Below are positions 1-11,026 of a DNA stretch of 64,000 bases, in pieces. Numbering within the stretch: position 1 is the first letter of the stretch; each line of letters starts with the position of its first letter. The stretch lies in contig JAFFJZ010000070.1 in NCBI GenBank assembly GCA_018340375.1, positions 496,001-560,000 of the forward strand. Reading direction: 5' to 3'. The notes below the pieces were generated by a model that made no database searches, had not been told where the DNA came from, and saw only the letters and a list, made by a program, of their open reading frames with translations. The stretch is from Gonatopus flavifemur. Its lineage: Eukaryota > Arthropoda > Insecta > Hymenoptera > Dryinidae. A program made the translations under genes and the position numbers.

Positions 1-352
1 CTTGCTTCTGGATCATTCCTAACATTTTTGAACGTTTCGAAACAGTTGACTCGTCAACTTGTAATCATTTCCCAAGTTCTGCTAGCATCCAAGATCGGTC
101 TTTATCTAGTCATTTCTTCAATTCTCTATCCTTAAATTTTTTTGGTGCACCAGAACGTTGAACGTTGTTTATCCTAATGTTCCAAATCATTATTTTTGAA
201 GCGTCAAAACCAGTCCCTGCATGTCGTATCCGACAGAGCATTATCACCATAAGTCTTACCAAGAATTGCATGTGCTTCAGCTACAGATTTCTTCTGAATG
301 AAGTAGTGCAATAAAATTCCCCGCAAATACACTTTAGTTGGCACAAAAGTAG
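1..352 (-). pseudogene. mariner transposase, N-terminal fragment cut by the window edge
   Basis: Read on the minus strand from about 352 down, the sequence encodes the N-terminal helix-turn-helix region of a mariner transposase: a VPTK start, the LLHYFIQKKS segment, then TTCRDWF and RFKNND. These are standard in cecropia/mellifera-type mariners. There are in-frame stops (for example after DWF and after NNDLEH) and at least one frameshift before the STVSK helix. The rest of the gene lies beyond position 1. Sequence at about 366-390 (minus-strand GAAGTAATTGTTTGTG) resembles the mariner inverted terminal repeat upstream of the start codon. This is a dead copy; the family is clear, the subfamily is inferred. 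Confidence 0.75.
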
Positions 353-870
353 GTAACTTCAGAACTCACAAACAATTACTTCGTTTACACTAAAGTGAAG
401 TATAATACACTGAAATTTCACGTTAGATACAGCATTTCCTTACAAGTGCGTTACCATTCGGAATTTGAAGCACTGAGTACTGTTAATGCTATCTGTGATG
501 AAACAGTAAGAACTTATTCAAGGTCCTAATAGAAGAAAAGTTTATATATCGATGAAGATTCGCAATCTGAAAGTATATTATGTATATAGCGGTAATATTC
601 CTTTGCCAAAGTCAGGAGTGAATTCAAATTCATCAAGTCCCACGAGATACACACAAGAAACGACAAAATAGAACGGGAATAAATTGAATATGAAAATCTT
701 AACGTTCATGTGAAAACGTATGGTGGAAAAATTTCAATTTGTAAAGACGGGATTAATTTTTCATACAAATTGATGGACGAGGGTAATATTTCACCGTTTA
801 AAACTGGATCAAAAGTATAATATTCACCACCTAACACTAATTTATTGTTGGGAAACAAGATAAGACTAGA
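353..870. other. non-coding stretch with possible mariner TIR remnant
   Basis: Apart from the likely mariner inverted-repeat remnant at about 366-390, I see no coding, RNA or repeat signal here. It may be leader sequence of the gag fragment that follows. Confidence 0.4.
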
Positions 871-1714
871 ATGGAGGAACAACTACAACGTTGAGGGCAA
901 GGAATGGAAGTTGTTGTTGCTTCGTTTACGGAGTTGGAGCAGCTTAAATCAACATTGGACAACCAAAACCTACAAAAGGAGATTGAAGTGCTGCGGAATC
1001 AAAATCGCGAGCAACAGAAACGGTTGGAGGAAATGCAGCGGAGATCGGCAACATCCAAAATAAATACGCAACAGCAAGAAACGTCGAATGATATAAACAA
1101 TAATGTTGGTGAGCGGTTTGGTGAACGATTTTGCGCAGATTCCAGATTCATATCAAATTACCAAAATTTTCAGACGAGGTTCCAAATGATCCGAAAGAGT
1201 TTTTAGATGATTTGGAAAAATATTCGGAAATGAAAAATTTACCGGGAAGCAGTAAAGTCTCGATCGCGGAAACTGCTTCGCAAGGTAGAGCTCGAGTTTG
1301 GGGGGAGGTGAATAGAGGGATAAATCCAACTTTTGCGAATTTCAAAACAAACTTTTCGAATGAATTCTATTCCATTCCTAGTCAAGTCCACATAAGAAAT
1401 AAATGGACTTCCCGTCGGTACAGATCTCAGGACGGGAACCTACAAACTCAATTCTATCAATAGATCAAAGAAGCTAGGTTCTTCATTCCTAATTTTGAGC
1501 AATTTTGATTTTAGCCACTATTGATTTTGCTAATCTTGAGATAATCCTACAAGGTCTCGCCCAGTTAGATCAGAATCAAGAAGAGAGAGACAAAGAGAAA
1601 CGCAGGTTCAATCATACGACGAACTTTGAAATTAGAAATATAGGGCAAGCGTATAAAAGATATGATAATGAAGATAAGACAGGACGAAATTATAATCGCC
1701 ATGAATATGCTTGA
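871..1714 (+). pseudogene. LTR-retrotransposon gag fragment
   Basis: A possible ATG at 871 is followed by a glutamine/glutamate-rich coiled-coil segment (904-1080) and then a retrotransposon-gag-like core at 1131-1440 with PKFSDEVPNDPKEFL, a segment ending GRARVWGEV, and FKTNFSNEFYS. The reading frame shifts near 1130 and again near 1460, and a charged tail before the expected zinc knuckle can be read at 1505-1714. No protease or reverse transcriptase follows. The fold (capsid-like gag of a Ty3/gypsy-type element) is inferred from the motif pattern; no CCHC knuckle is visible. It is broken by frameshifts and stops and is not a working gene. Confidence 0.55.
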
Positions 1715-1902
1715 AATCAGTCATTTACGGTTAATAGTACCCGAGTCGAAATTTTGCCCCTCCTTTGTCGATCCAGTCACTGGATTTGCTCTTCCTTCCA
1801 CGCTACAGAAACTACTTTGTCCTACTTTCCCGCTTCTAATATTTTTTGATTCTATCCCCTTCTCCACAATCTACTGCTCGTGCATAGAACCTGATTCTTC
1901 TA

Positions 1903-2787
1903 CACTGAGAGAAAAATTCTTGAAAACAATCAAATCTTTACTTGAATACACGTAATGAAATCATTGGTTAATTTCAATGGAACTTCGTTGGATCGATCAA
2001 GTATCCATTTTCATTGACAAAATATTTTTCACAATATTAAATATTTGTTTGATCAAATGAATATTCTGTTGATTCAATGAAATTTCATTCAAATTGATAT
2101 TTTGTTGTGTTAAGGATTGGCATGATTGCGTTTGCGCCTATGCAAAATTTCTAAAATATCAAAATATTCAGGCCCTACGTCCTTGCTCCATCGTGTGCCA
2201 CCAAACCAACGGAGAGGAGAGGAGGGTATGACGTGACATTCGAAATGGCCTATCATTGGCTGAATATAGATCACCTCAGGCCCCCTTCCGCCTCCCACTG
2301 ATCAGATCATTGCTGGCTGCCCATTCCAAAGGCCGTTTCCCCGCGCCACTTGCCGTGCGAAATTGTATCATTAGCGTTGTCTGAGTCTTGTCTCGAGTCA
2401 AAGCGAAGCTTATCACGATACTTATTACAGATCTTTCGATCGTATATCGAAAATCAGTTATACGTGCGAATATTCTTTTCATCATACGCGCGATCGTGCA
2501 ATGATCGATTATTAAATTTATGAAGAGGAGTCTTGTCTCCGTTCTCGTCAATGCTCAAACTTTGTAACATTAGTGTGAACATCCGCGCATCTCTTCTCAG
2601 ATCCTTCCTACAGTCCGCTAAATCCGTTTCGAACGAAAATCAGTGCTGAAAACAAAAGGGGCGAGTTCGCGACCGTTCGACCGATCGCAGAAACCCGGCT
2701 CTGACTCCTATTGAACGTCCAATAGGAATCATGTTGCGACTATTCAATTAAATATTCGATTGTTCCCGAAAATGTTTCCTTTCAGTG
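1903..2787. mobile_element. TA-flanked TIR element, non-autonomous
   Basis: The left end (CACTGAGAGAAAAATTCTTG from 1903) and the reverse complement of the right end (CACTGAAAGGAAACATTTTC, ending at 2787) match over about 50 bp at roughly 75%. Both ends are bordered by TA (1901-1902 and 2788-2789), the target duplication of Tc1/mariner-type elements. The interior is relatively GC-rich and contains no convincing ORF. A hairpin with arms CTCCTATTG and CCAATAGGA lies near 2706-2728. The same terminal motif, CACTGAGA followed by A-rich sequence and TCTTGAAAA, ends the element at 18078-18344. Confidence 0.55.
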
Positions 2788-2993
2788 TATGTGTTGGATT
2801 TTCTGAATAATAATATTACATGAAGGGCATTTTCTATCAATTCGAAAGTGTGATTGAAAAAAAAAATTCCAATTTAATTCAAATTATATCGGTGAAACCA
2901 ATAAATTTTCCATTTGAATACGAATCTAATAACTTTACTTGATTGAAATGAAGAACAGACAGGCACGGTAACAAAATTGTTCCCCGAATTCTA

Positions 2994-3089
2994 AGGAACA
3001 TTTTGGTCTAGGAGATTTTGAATTTCGAGACAAAAAAATTTTCGGCTCCTCGAAACGATCACAAAGCTTCCCTCTAGACGAGGAAGCAA
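2994..3089 (+). repeat. dispersed repeat, partner at 36054-36147
   Basis: About 95 bp starting AGGAACATTTTGGTC and ending near AGGAAGCAA recur at 36054-36147 in the same orientation at roughly 80% identity, including an identical CGAAACGATCACAAAGC block. Nothing else is recognisable in the gene-free stretch 2788-3721. Confidence 0.6.
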
Positions 3090-3721
3090 TATGCATTCCA
3101 TTCAAATAAACACTCATCAATTTCATGGAATGAAATATTTTTTGAATCAAATGAAATGTTCTCACCCAAACGAATATCTATGAGGTTTCTTTCTCGGATG
3201 AATGATCGATTTGAGTGTGAAATCGAAATGAGACCCAACTCAGATTATAAGAGGAAATTCACAACAAAATTATCAAATCACTCAAGTTCTTTCTCATTAA
3301 CTGGCGCTACACATAGGCTTGATTATCAAAATGCATACATACAGCATGAATGTATTCGATAGAAAAGATTCCACATCGAGTATATGAAGGGGTATGACGC
3401 AATTTTCTTGGTTATAAATTACTGTTTTATTTATTTATCATCATGAATTTGTAATATTCAATAATAAAAATTGACAGCGGTTTTAGTTCCTTCACGGAAA
3501 GAGTATAACAATATTATTAATAATAAATGTATTAATGATATTACATCATTAATAATTGTATTTCGGGATCTAATCTTATGGATGGCTTGTTGGTTATGTC
3601 GCAGCTTCATGATTCAGTCTAATATGGGAATATTCATCCAATATTATCCGGATGAGTTGATTTTTATGGTCAGCTAACGGTGCTCGCCCAAAAATGTGAT
3701 TATTCAACTCCGAATAGAATC

Positions 3722-4950
3722 TCATCATCATGAAGTAATCAGTATTATGACTGGTTTGATGGAATCCTCCGACCTTGTCTATTAATCACTAAACGCCTCA
3801 TCTCTAGATGTCTACAACTCTTATCTTGTATAATTCAATTCATATAAGTTAATCTAGTCTACTCTTGCAAGTTTTACCATTCATTTTTCCTTCTAATATT
3901 GTTGTCAATATCCTGTCGTGCCTGAATGTGTGTCCTATCAGATCACTCCTCCTTCTCACAACATATTTCAGAAGACTTTGTTTTTTATTTACCTTCTCAA
4001 GTACTTCTTCATTCTTCACTCTCTCTATCCGCTTTACTCCAAGCATCCTCCTATAACACCACATTTCAGGAGCTTCAAGGCTTCGTTGGTCCGTTCTTCC
4101 AATTGTCCAAGTTCCACAACCATATAATGCTGTGCTCCAAACGTAACGCTTCAAGAATTTCTTCCTTACTGCTAGGCTAATATTCTTCGAACTTAGTAAC
4201 TGTTTCTTTTGGTGGAAAGTCTGTTTTCCTTGTGCTATTCTTGTCTCATATCTCTCTCGCTTTTACCGTTTTCTGTAATTATGCTCCCTAAATATTTGAA
4301 TTCTTCCACTTGTTGGATTGTCTCTGCATTTATTTCGATTTTCGTTCTTCTTGATGTTCTCGCTGTTGTACAAGTCATGAATTTTGTTTTGTCTTTATTT
4401 ATATTCATACAATAGTTTTCTAGTAATATTGTTCTCATCGTGTTGAGAGTATTTTCGAACTTTGCCACACTCGTAGCTAATATAGCTATGTCATTCACGA
4501 ATCTCAACATGCTTACATTTTCACCTTGAATCTGTAATTTCGATTGCACTTGCTCCTTCACTTCGTTCATCGCTTCTTCTATATACAAATTGAGAATCAA
4601 TGGCGATAGTGAGCATCCTTGTCTCACTCATCTGTTAATTTGTCCTTCTCCTTTTTAACCCTCTATGTCTATAATTGCGGTTTGATTCTCATATAACTCA
4701 TATATTAATCTCCTATCGTTGAAATCGATTCCTACCTTTTTCAAAATCGTGAACATTTTCTCCCCATCAACATGATCGAATGCTTTTTGTATATCTACAA
4801 CACCTATATACACAGACTTCTTTAACTGTAGACTTTTCTCTACTAATGTTCTGAATGCTAATATTGCTTCCCGCGTTCCCCTATTTTTCCTAAAACTGAA
4901 CTGATCTTCTGCTAATCTATTCTCTATTTTATTTTCCATTCTCCTGTATA
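3722..4950 (-). pseudogene. RTE/BovB-like LINE, copy A, 5'-truncated
   Basis: Minus-strand reverse transcriptase and C-terminal region of an RTE-type LINE. It starts within the RT (RLAEDQFSFRKNRGT near 4930), passes the palm motif and the VRQGCSLSP-type segment, and ends with the WSTALYGCGTWT and EMWCYRRML region typical of RTE/BovB ORFs. The catalytic FADD box reads FVND at about 4498-4509, so the copy is inactive. There are frameshifts and stops (for example near 4630-4650 and 4170). It is truncated at the 5' side at about 4950. The 3' end carries a short (ATG)n tail near 3725-3735. It matches copies at 11.0-13.0, 14.5-16.9 and 36.3-36.8 kb. Confidence 0.85.
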
Positions 4951-5845
4951 TAACACTAGCTTACAAAATTAAGGTCATGTTCTGCCCACCATATCTGTGT
5001 ATTATTCTCTCATGCAATTTGGCCCACTGAATACGAAAATCACATTTGAAAATTTTTTCATGGGAGCGTCTTCCAGATATGAAGGGTTGAATTTTTTTTT
5101 TCAATTTTCAAAGTTGTTCGAATGTTCTTGAGTGTATGTCGGGTTCTAATTGACCAATTCATCCCAACCGGCGCTCAAACTGAAGGGCATAGAATCCTCT
5201 ATAACTGTCTGTGAAGAGGTCTCAGATTCATCCAGTAGTTCGAATGATATCGATCTTAATAAGTGAAGAAATTTGAAATTTTTAGCAGAAATCGAGGTCA
5301 AAAACTCACATATTGTCCTGTGAAAAATATAAAACGCAAAAATTCCTCCAGTTTTCCTTTTTCTACGTGACGCTGACACTTTCACGGGAAGAATAAGCCA
5401 TCATTGATCAAAATCCATGGATGAATGACTGAATTATGAATTTTTATAGTGGAAGGCAAAAATTCAGATTCCCATGTTTTTCATCTTTCTATTACTGCAA
5501 TTGAAATTAAACATCGAGGAAAGTATTATCTAGTTTCTAATGAATATATTGGAACAGTTCGAGGTTCTGGTTTGTCTCTTGTTGTTTTTGTCATCTGATT
5601 CTCGTACGAGGGACCAAATATAATCCCCCATCATGGCTGCATCCCAAAAGCCATGATATCGTCGGTGCATAGCCTTCATTTGTTGGTGGGATCGTTATCC
5701 ATGTTTGTCACTGACGTCACCCAAATTATCCGGGAAAGAATCCAAATGAGAATGCAGAAAGAGTACATTGTGTAACAAGGGCGCAAAGGGCGTGAAGCTT
5801 GTCACCCGAGCGTAGCGAGAGCGAAAAATCACGCGAGTGATTTTT
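4951..5845. other. non-coding stretch with a small hairpin
   Basis: No gene or recognisable mobile element. A perfect hairpin, AAAAATCAC-GCGA-GTGATTTTT, lies at 5824-5845 directly against the inverted LINE fragment. Just upstream is a GAGCGTAGCGAGAGCG motif that has relatives near 63.1 kb. Confidence 0.4.
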
Positions 5846-6117
5846 CTTCGAATGGCGACAATTTTATCCTCCTGGAAATATGTCGGTCCTTCCCCTCTTC
5901 CGAACATATTTCTGACCAATTCAAACAGTGCGTCGCGAGTTTCCTGACTGGAGGCTTGGATGAGGTCCGCACTTGTCCCATCTATTCCTGGCGCTTTATT
6001 ATTTTGCAATCCCTCCAAAGCCCTGTCGAATTCTGATCTCAGAATTGAATCTTCCGATCCTCCTTCATCGACATCTCCCTCCCTCTCTGGAAATCCTGTA
6101 TCATCGCTTAAATACAA
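5846..6117 (-). pseudogene. RTE/BovB-like LINE, copy B, inverted 5' segment
   Basis: On the minus strand this encodes the stretch just before the RT palm of the RTE LINE: an acidic segment, DSILRSEFDRALEGL, NNKAPGIDGTSADLI and a DKIVAI segment. It stops abruptly near 5846. It abuts, head to head, a sense-strand piece of the same LINE starting at 6118. The order (inverted upstream segment, then sense downstream segment, with only about 75 bp of the LINE missing between their source positions) is the expected product of twin priming during target-primed reverse transcription. Confidence 0.8.
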
Positions 6118-6303
6118 GAATTATATACAAGAGAATAGAGAATGGAGTAGAGAGTAGATCGGCAGAAGATCAGTTCGGTTTTAGGAAAAATGGGGGAACA
6201 CGGGAAGTAATATCAGCACTCAGAACAGTAGTAGAGAAAAGTCTACAGTTAAAGAAGTCTGTGTATATAGGTGTTGTAGATATACAAAAAGCATTCGATA
6301 ATG
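6118..6303 (+). pseudogene. RTE/BovB-like LINE, copy B, sense segment
   Basis: Sense-strand continuation of copy B encoding the RT segment with AEDQFGFRKNGGTRE and VYIGVVDIQKAFDNV, the latter holding the first catalytic aspartate of the RT palm. It ends at about 6303, where sequence of an unrelated two-ORF LINE begins, so the 3' end and tail of this copy are missing. Confidence 0.8.
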
Positions 6304-6392
6304 TGTTTTGATTTCGCTCCGGTTGCTGTGCCGGTGAATTGTGAAATTCTCAGTGTCTGTTCTCGATCTTTTGTCTCAGAAGTAGATCCAAA

Positions 6393-7295
6393 ATGACCAC
6401 TCTAGGAGATATCAAACAACTGATAGGAGATTTACGGAAGAGTGTGGATGGTACGAACAAAAAAGTGGATAATTTAGAGACAACCACTGAAAGCATTGCA
6501 GAATCTAACGAATTTCTATGCAATGAATGATTGAAATATCAAAAGGGATGATTGGACTTGGAAAAGAAATGTACTCATCTAACTCAACAAGTCCCTCATT
6601 CATCTGAGGAGATGGAATACTTGAAAAACAGAGAAAGGTCTAAAAACGTTATCATCTATAATTTATCGGATTCGGCATAGATCAACCAAGACCGCGTGTT
6701 CAATGATATCGGAACGTTCAGCAAATTCAAAATCAGTATAACGAAAGATAACATCGACAGCGCGACTCGCCTGGGTAGAGTTGAAGGCTAGAGACCAGTT
6801 GTGTTACGTTCAACGCATATACGTCTGAAGCACGAAATATTCAAACACATTCAAAATTCACGCAGTATCGGCCTCTCGATCTCAAATGATCTTTCCCCTG
6901 CACAACGTGAAACTCGTGAAAATTTACGTCAATGTCAGGATAAACTGAAAATCCATGGGAAAGCATCTACGATAGAGGGGAATAATTCATACATTGATAG
7001 TGTGGCGTATGAAGCACCGTCGGCTTGAACATTTCTTCGAAGTGTGACGGAAGATAATCAACAGGATCGACAAGATACAAATGCTAGGAAAAGCACGGAT
7101 AGTGGGGAATCGTTTACTTCTAACACTTCATCATCAAGTCGTGAAAGAGGGAGGCCAAAAGCTCCTGCTGTTATGAAACTGAGTGAGAAGAAGGAATCCC
7201 GTTCCACCAACTCGAGGCCTGAGCAATCTATATTGACATTCGTATCAAAGAGAAACCTCCCCACGGCCAACCCACCGAACGATAGAACGGAATAG
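6393..7295 (+). pseudogene. LINE ORF1 protein, with in-frame stops
   Basis: The ATG at 6393 opens a frame that stays in register to 7295 but has about five in-frame stops (first near 6528 and 6549). The N-terminal 60 codons form a predicted coiled coil (LRKSVDGTNKKVDNLE). The middle has RSKNVIIYNLSDS and DNIDSATRLGR, which resemble the RNA-binding domain of LINE ORF1 proteins, followed by a QRETRENLRQC-type segment and a serine-rich, basic tail. ORF1 products bind LINE RNA in the ribonucleoprotein. The absence of frameshifts suggests moderate age or earlier constraint. No CCHC knuckle is visible. Confidence 0.6.
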
Positions 7296-7299
7296 CAAA

Positions 7300-8522
7300 T
7301 ACAGGACTCACACACAAGGAATCTGAGAATCTTATTTGGTCATTCCCACGGCTTTTCCAATATATCGGACCTGTCGCACACAACTATAACTACAGCATAC
7401 AATGTATCTACGAAACTTGGTACACGCACACTCCCACCAGTCTTCGAGAATACCAGCTGTTCGACGTTCACGCCGTAAGCAATACCAACATAGGAAGAGC
7501 CAGTGGTGGCCTTATCACTGATCTAAACAATTCGCAACATGTATACGAAATTTTATACAAATCCAATAACTCCATATTCATCAAAATAATGTATAAGACT
7601 TCGAGCATCATCATAGGCTCGGTTTACATATCTCCTAATGCTGACTTCATTAATTTTTCAGATAGCCTGAATGATATCATGATCCCGATAGTAACTAAAT
7701 ACTCTGAGCATGCAATTATAATTGGGGGAGATTTCCATGCTCGGTCAGCGGAATTGAACCAATTAGAAGATACATTGAACATTAACAATTCGCACGTTTA
7801 TTTTCATAGACTGTCCTACGACCAGGAAACTAATTGCAGGGCGAAAAAATTAACCAAATTTATGGAGAATAATGAGATGGTGCTGCTCAACGGTCGAACC
7901 GAAGAGGATAGACCAGCAAACTATGCCTTTGTCAATGTCAGGGGGGCTCCGGTCATAGACCTCATTTGAACGAACTACGTGAGACTATCACTCATTAGAG
8001 GTTTGAAAGTTCTCCAAATCCCTTCTGCCTCTGACCACTTCCCAATCCAAGTTACTGTCTCTTACCCCACTATGAAAAATCTTACATCGACCCCCCCTTC
8101 ACTGTTAGGCCTTCGGCGAGGCCTTGCGTGATGAAGATCTGAACAGTCATCAGTACCTTTCCCCTTCAAATTTATTCACAGCTCTCACTCGCGCAGAGCC
8201 CACGAGGATACCTCAAACTCAGAATATCCGCACCCTTAGGATGCTTCATGGCACAACTCCGTTTGATTGATAATATATGTCCCAGGTTTATTATTGGAGC
8301 CGGGTTATATACAATTGGAGACAAATTTTTTGTACCCTTTGCAGAGTTGCTCATGTGCAGGAAGTATTTCATCTCTTGGTTGGGTACCCCGCCCTTGATT
8401 CTCGTAGACGAAGTATTCTTGGGAAAAACATAACGCGAGGTGGATTGAGGGAGACTTGGATAACTAGTATAAACAACCTAGATGAACGAGGCATTACCAA
8501 ACTACAGGGTGAAACGTTTTGA
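7300..8522 (+). pseudogene. LINE ORF2, endonuclease plus C-terminus, RT deleted
   Basis: An APE-type endonuclease can be followed from about 7320: an ETWYTHT segment (metal-binding glutamate), RASGGLITDL, GSVYISPNAD, GGDFHARS (catalytic Asp, equivalent to GDFN) and SASDHFPI (catalytic SDH) near 8033. A stop lies at 7967. After about 8100 the translation jumps to the C-terminal tail, including a CTLCRVAHVQEVFHLL cysteine-histidine motif (about 8319-8366) like the terminal zinc finger of non-LTR elements. The RT is absent, so the element cannot mobilise itself. Confidence 0.65.
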
Positions 8523-8904
8523 TTTTCTTAGATACTTTAATTCTTACGTATCTCAAACGTTTGCTTGTTGAAATGGATTTCGAAGGGTGAATATAAATAA
8601 ATAACAAGAGTTGATCTAAATAACACCATATATTCAACGAAAGTTGGGGTCGTACACGGAAACTCAGAGTGTTTTTCAAGAGAATCAATCGATCTCAAAA
8701 TTCATTCTTGAAATAAATAGAATTTAATTGATTATAATATTTCGATTTCAATTCACAAACAGAATTTAATTACAATATTTGAATTTTTGTTTTCCAATAG
8801 TTTATCACAAATAATATTTTTATTTATAACAGAAATTATTCTAATTTGAGCTAATTCACAACATCTTCTTTCTTAATATCTTTTTTCGTTCATTTAAGTC
8901 AGTT

Positions 8905-9310
8905 CGGCTATGAAGGATAGGCGCAATTGCCACACCCGCGTAACCAGAACCAGTTTCAATGGATTTCCAATAGAATCTAATATTTATTCTGATATTTTAT
9001 CTGATATTATTCCAAATAAACTGTTCCTTTGTTTATATTGCAAATTTTTCGTACTCAACGTTAATTCATCTCATCCAATTCGGCCATGAAGGATAGGCGC
9101 GATTGCCACACCCGCGTAACCAGAATCAGACTTAATGATTTATTTCAAAATCATATTTCACAATCAGAATTTTCTAGACGGCCATGAAGGATAGGCGCGA
9201 TTGCCACACCCGCGTAACCAATCTATGAATTCTGATTCAAATAACTAATATTGATATTGAGCCAAAATCGGCCATGAAGGATTGGCGCAATTGCCGCACC
9301 CGCGTAACCA
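8905..9310. repeat. four copies of a 42-bp GC-rich repeat in AT-rich DNA
   Basis: Nearly identical 42-bp units lie at 8905-8946, 9081-9122, 9179-9220 and 9269-9310. Each begins CGGCCATGAAGGATAGGCGC and ends CACACCCGCGTAACCA; copies differ at only one to four positions. They are separated by 134, 56 and 48 bp of unrelated, very AT-rich sequence. All are in the same orientation. Read on the minus strand they lie downstream of a TATA-containing promoter (9578-9605). Spaced conserved sites inside AT-rich DNA resemble arrays of zinc-finger protein sites such as the gypsy insulator; that function is inference only. Confidence 0.85.
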
Positions 9311-9577
9311 GAAATGAGCCCAATATCAATCTTGTATAAAATTTCATGATAATAAGAAAAAACAGTTTTTACATGGATTGCAACGATATTTAATTGATAA
9401 GAGGGAGAAAGAGAAAAAGAAAAAACTTGAAGAATTTATTTAATGAATTAATTTCGCATGAATTTATTATTCATATAGTCTTAAGGACTCATGACGTCAG
9501 CACCGAGCCTAAGCAAGGCTTGTAATGCTCGGTAGTCAGGAAAAGCGTCTGACTGCTGACCAGAGCGAAGAGAGATC

Positions 9578-9605
9578 AACTGAGGCTCGCGATCTGCCTT
9601 ATATA
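9578..9605 (-). promoter_or_regulatory. core promoter-like sequence (TATA box and initiator)
   Basis: On the minus strand TATATAAG (9605-9598) is followed about 22 bp later by TCAGTT (9583-9578), an arthropod-type initiator. The flanks are GC-rich in an otherwise AT-rich area. No ORF follows on the minus strand; the 42-bp repeats do. An LTR or retroelement 5' region is the likeliest source, but I could not find a second LTR. Confidence 0.45.
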
Positions 9606-9739
9606 CCCGCGAGAAGCCTCCCCTTCCACCGCGAATTACATTTCTCTCCTTCTCTGCGCACAGTATTCTCGCTCGCACTCATTCTGACCGCTATAATTGA
9701 TCGACATATAACTAGCTTTCCTCTCTCTTAACCGCATTT

Positions 9740-11026
9740 TACACCTATACAAAGTATCACTCATTGTTTATAACATCTTTACAAGTATTTCACAACAATT
9801 TCCAATAGTTTGATAACAATTATATGAATGTTTTATACAAAAGAAACAGTAAAAATGAGTAGTATGACGCCATCGCGATTTTTGTTCTTCTTCATGATCT
9901 TGAGAATCTAACTATCTGTATTTATTAAACATACATTTCTCTGTTATAAATATGTTAAATGAACATACAATTATGTGTTTGACTGAATTAATAAACAATT
10001 CAGAGTGTATTTTGATACAAAATCTCGATCTAATACGTGTTTGACTATGATTATCGATCTAACTTCGCCGTCGGATAGAATCAATATGATTTATCGTTTC
10101 TCAACATGATGTATTCGTTAATGAATTACAATCTGCCACATTGTAGATTGTTTATATTATGTTTTCATGTATTATTGGTCATATTTGTTCAATATAAAAT
10201 CAGAATAATCGATTATAATCATGATTTAAACGCACGCTAGCAAACCTGTCAAAATCTGTGATTTTCTGTTTCAAAGATTTGTGTTATACATCCATTCCAG
10301 GATATGAAATACTCAAAAACGGATTCTTCTGATAAAATTCAGACTATTGGGAACCCAAATTGATATATTTAATTTGATTATCCTCTAAATCCTGGAATTT
10401 TATGGGGAAGTGAAATTTGACAGGTCTATTAACCTCTGTTATGCATTCTCTTGGATACCACTTCATAAATCATTATAAATCTTCATCGTATTGTTGTTTC
10501 CTATTAAAAATCATTACTTTTGTTTATTCAAACAACAACTATATGAAAATTATCTTAATTAACCAAAATATATACAAGTTAAACACAAATTCTATACAAA
10601 TTCTATAGAGATTTGATATGGACCTCATAGAAATCCCACTGAACGTCTTTAATCTGTATGAATTCCATCTATCCTCATATTTGGAATGGAGATCTATCGT
10701 TTTCACCTATTTTCACAATATTTCATCATGATATCATGCAATGATTCATTTGGAACCATTGCAAGGGCTTTATTAAATATGCCATATCTGCACGTTAGAT
10801 GAAGTAACCGTTGTTGAGCCTTTGGATCTGATTATAGCTCAGTTTTAATTATAGTAGTCTTGTTTAGATTACCTCAAAAATTTGTAACTAGTTATATTGA
10901 ATTTCTTTCATCAATAATATAGTATCAGAATGAAGTACACGTATGTATACAATTGAGGTAAATCGAACAATCTCGAACTTTGCCTAACAAAATAACACTG
11001 TCGAACCCATTTATGGATCTTAAGAT
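9740..11026. other. AT-rich non-coding stretch
   Basis: No convincing ORF, TIR, tandem repeat or RNA gene seen. Short ORFs here have no recognisable features. Confidence 0.4.

Larger units (their letters stand above)
6304..8600 (+). mobile_element. two-ORF LINE with internal deletion
   Basis: This unit contains a 5' UTR-like stretch (6304-6392), a decayed ORF1 (6393-7295), and an ORF2 that keeps its endonuclease (to about 8060) and its extreme C-terminal cysteine-rich region (about 8100-8520). The whole reverse transcriptase between them, roughly 2 kb, is missing. The right border near 8600 is A-rich. It is distinct from the RTE copies in the window. The clade is uncertain; a separate ORF1 plus APE-type endonuclease fits the Jockey/R1/CR1 groups. 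Confidence 0.7.

Noticed and set aside
2110..2551. Coding sequence in the GC-richer interior of the 1903-2787 element
   Set aside because: Minus-strand ORFs overlap in different frames with no recognisable motif.
8905..9310. CRISPR array
   Set aside because: The repeats are regularly oriented, but spacers vary from 48 to 134 bp, there are no cas genes, and the context is a eukaryotic repeat-rich region.
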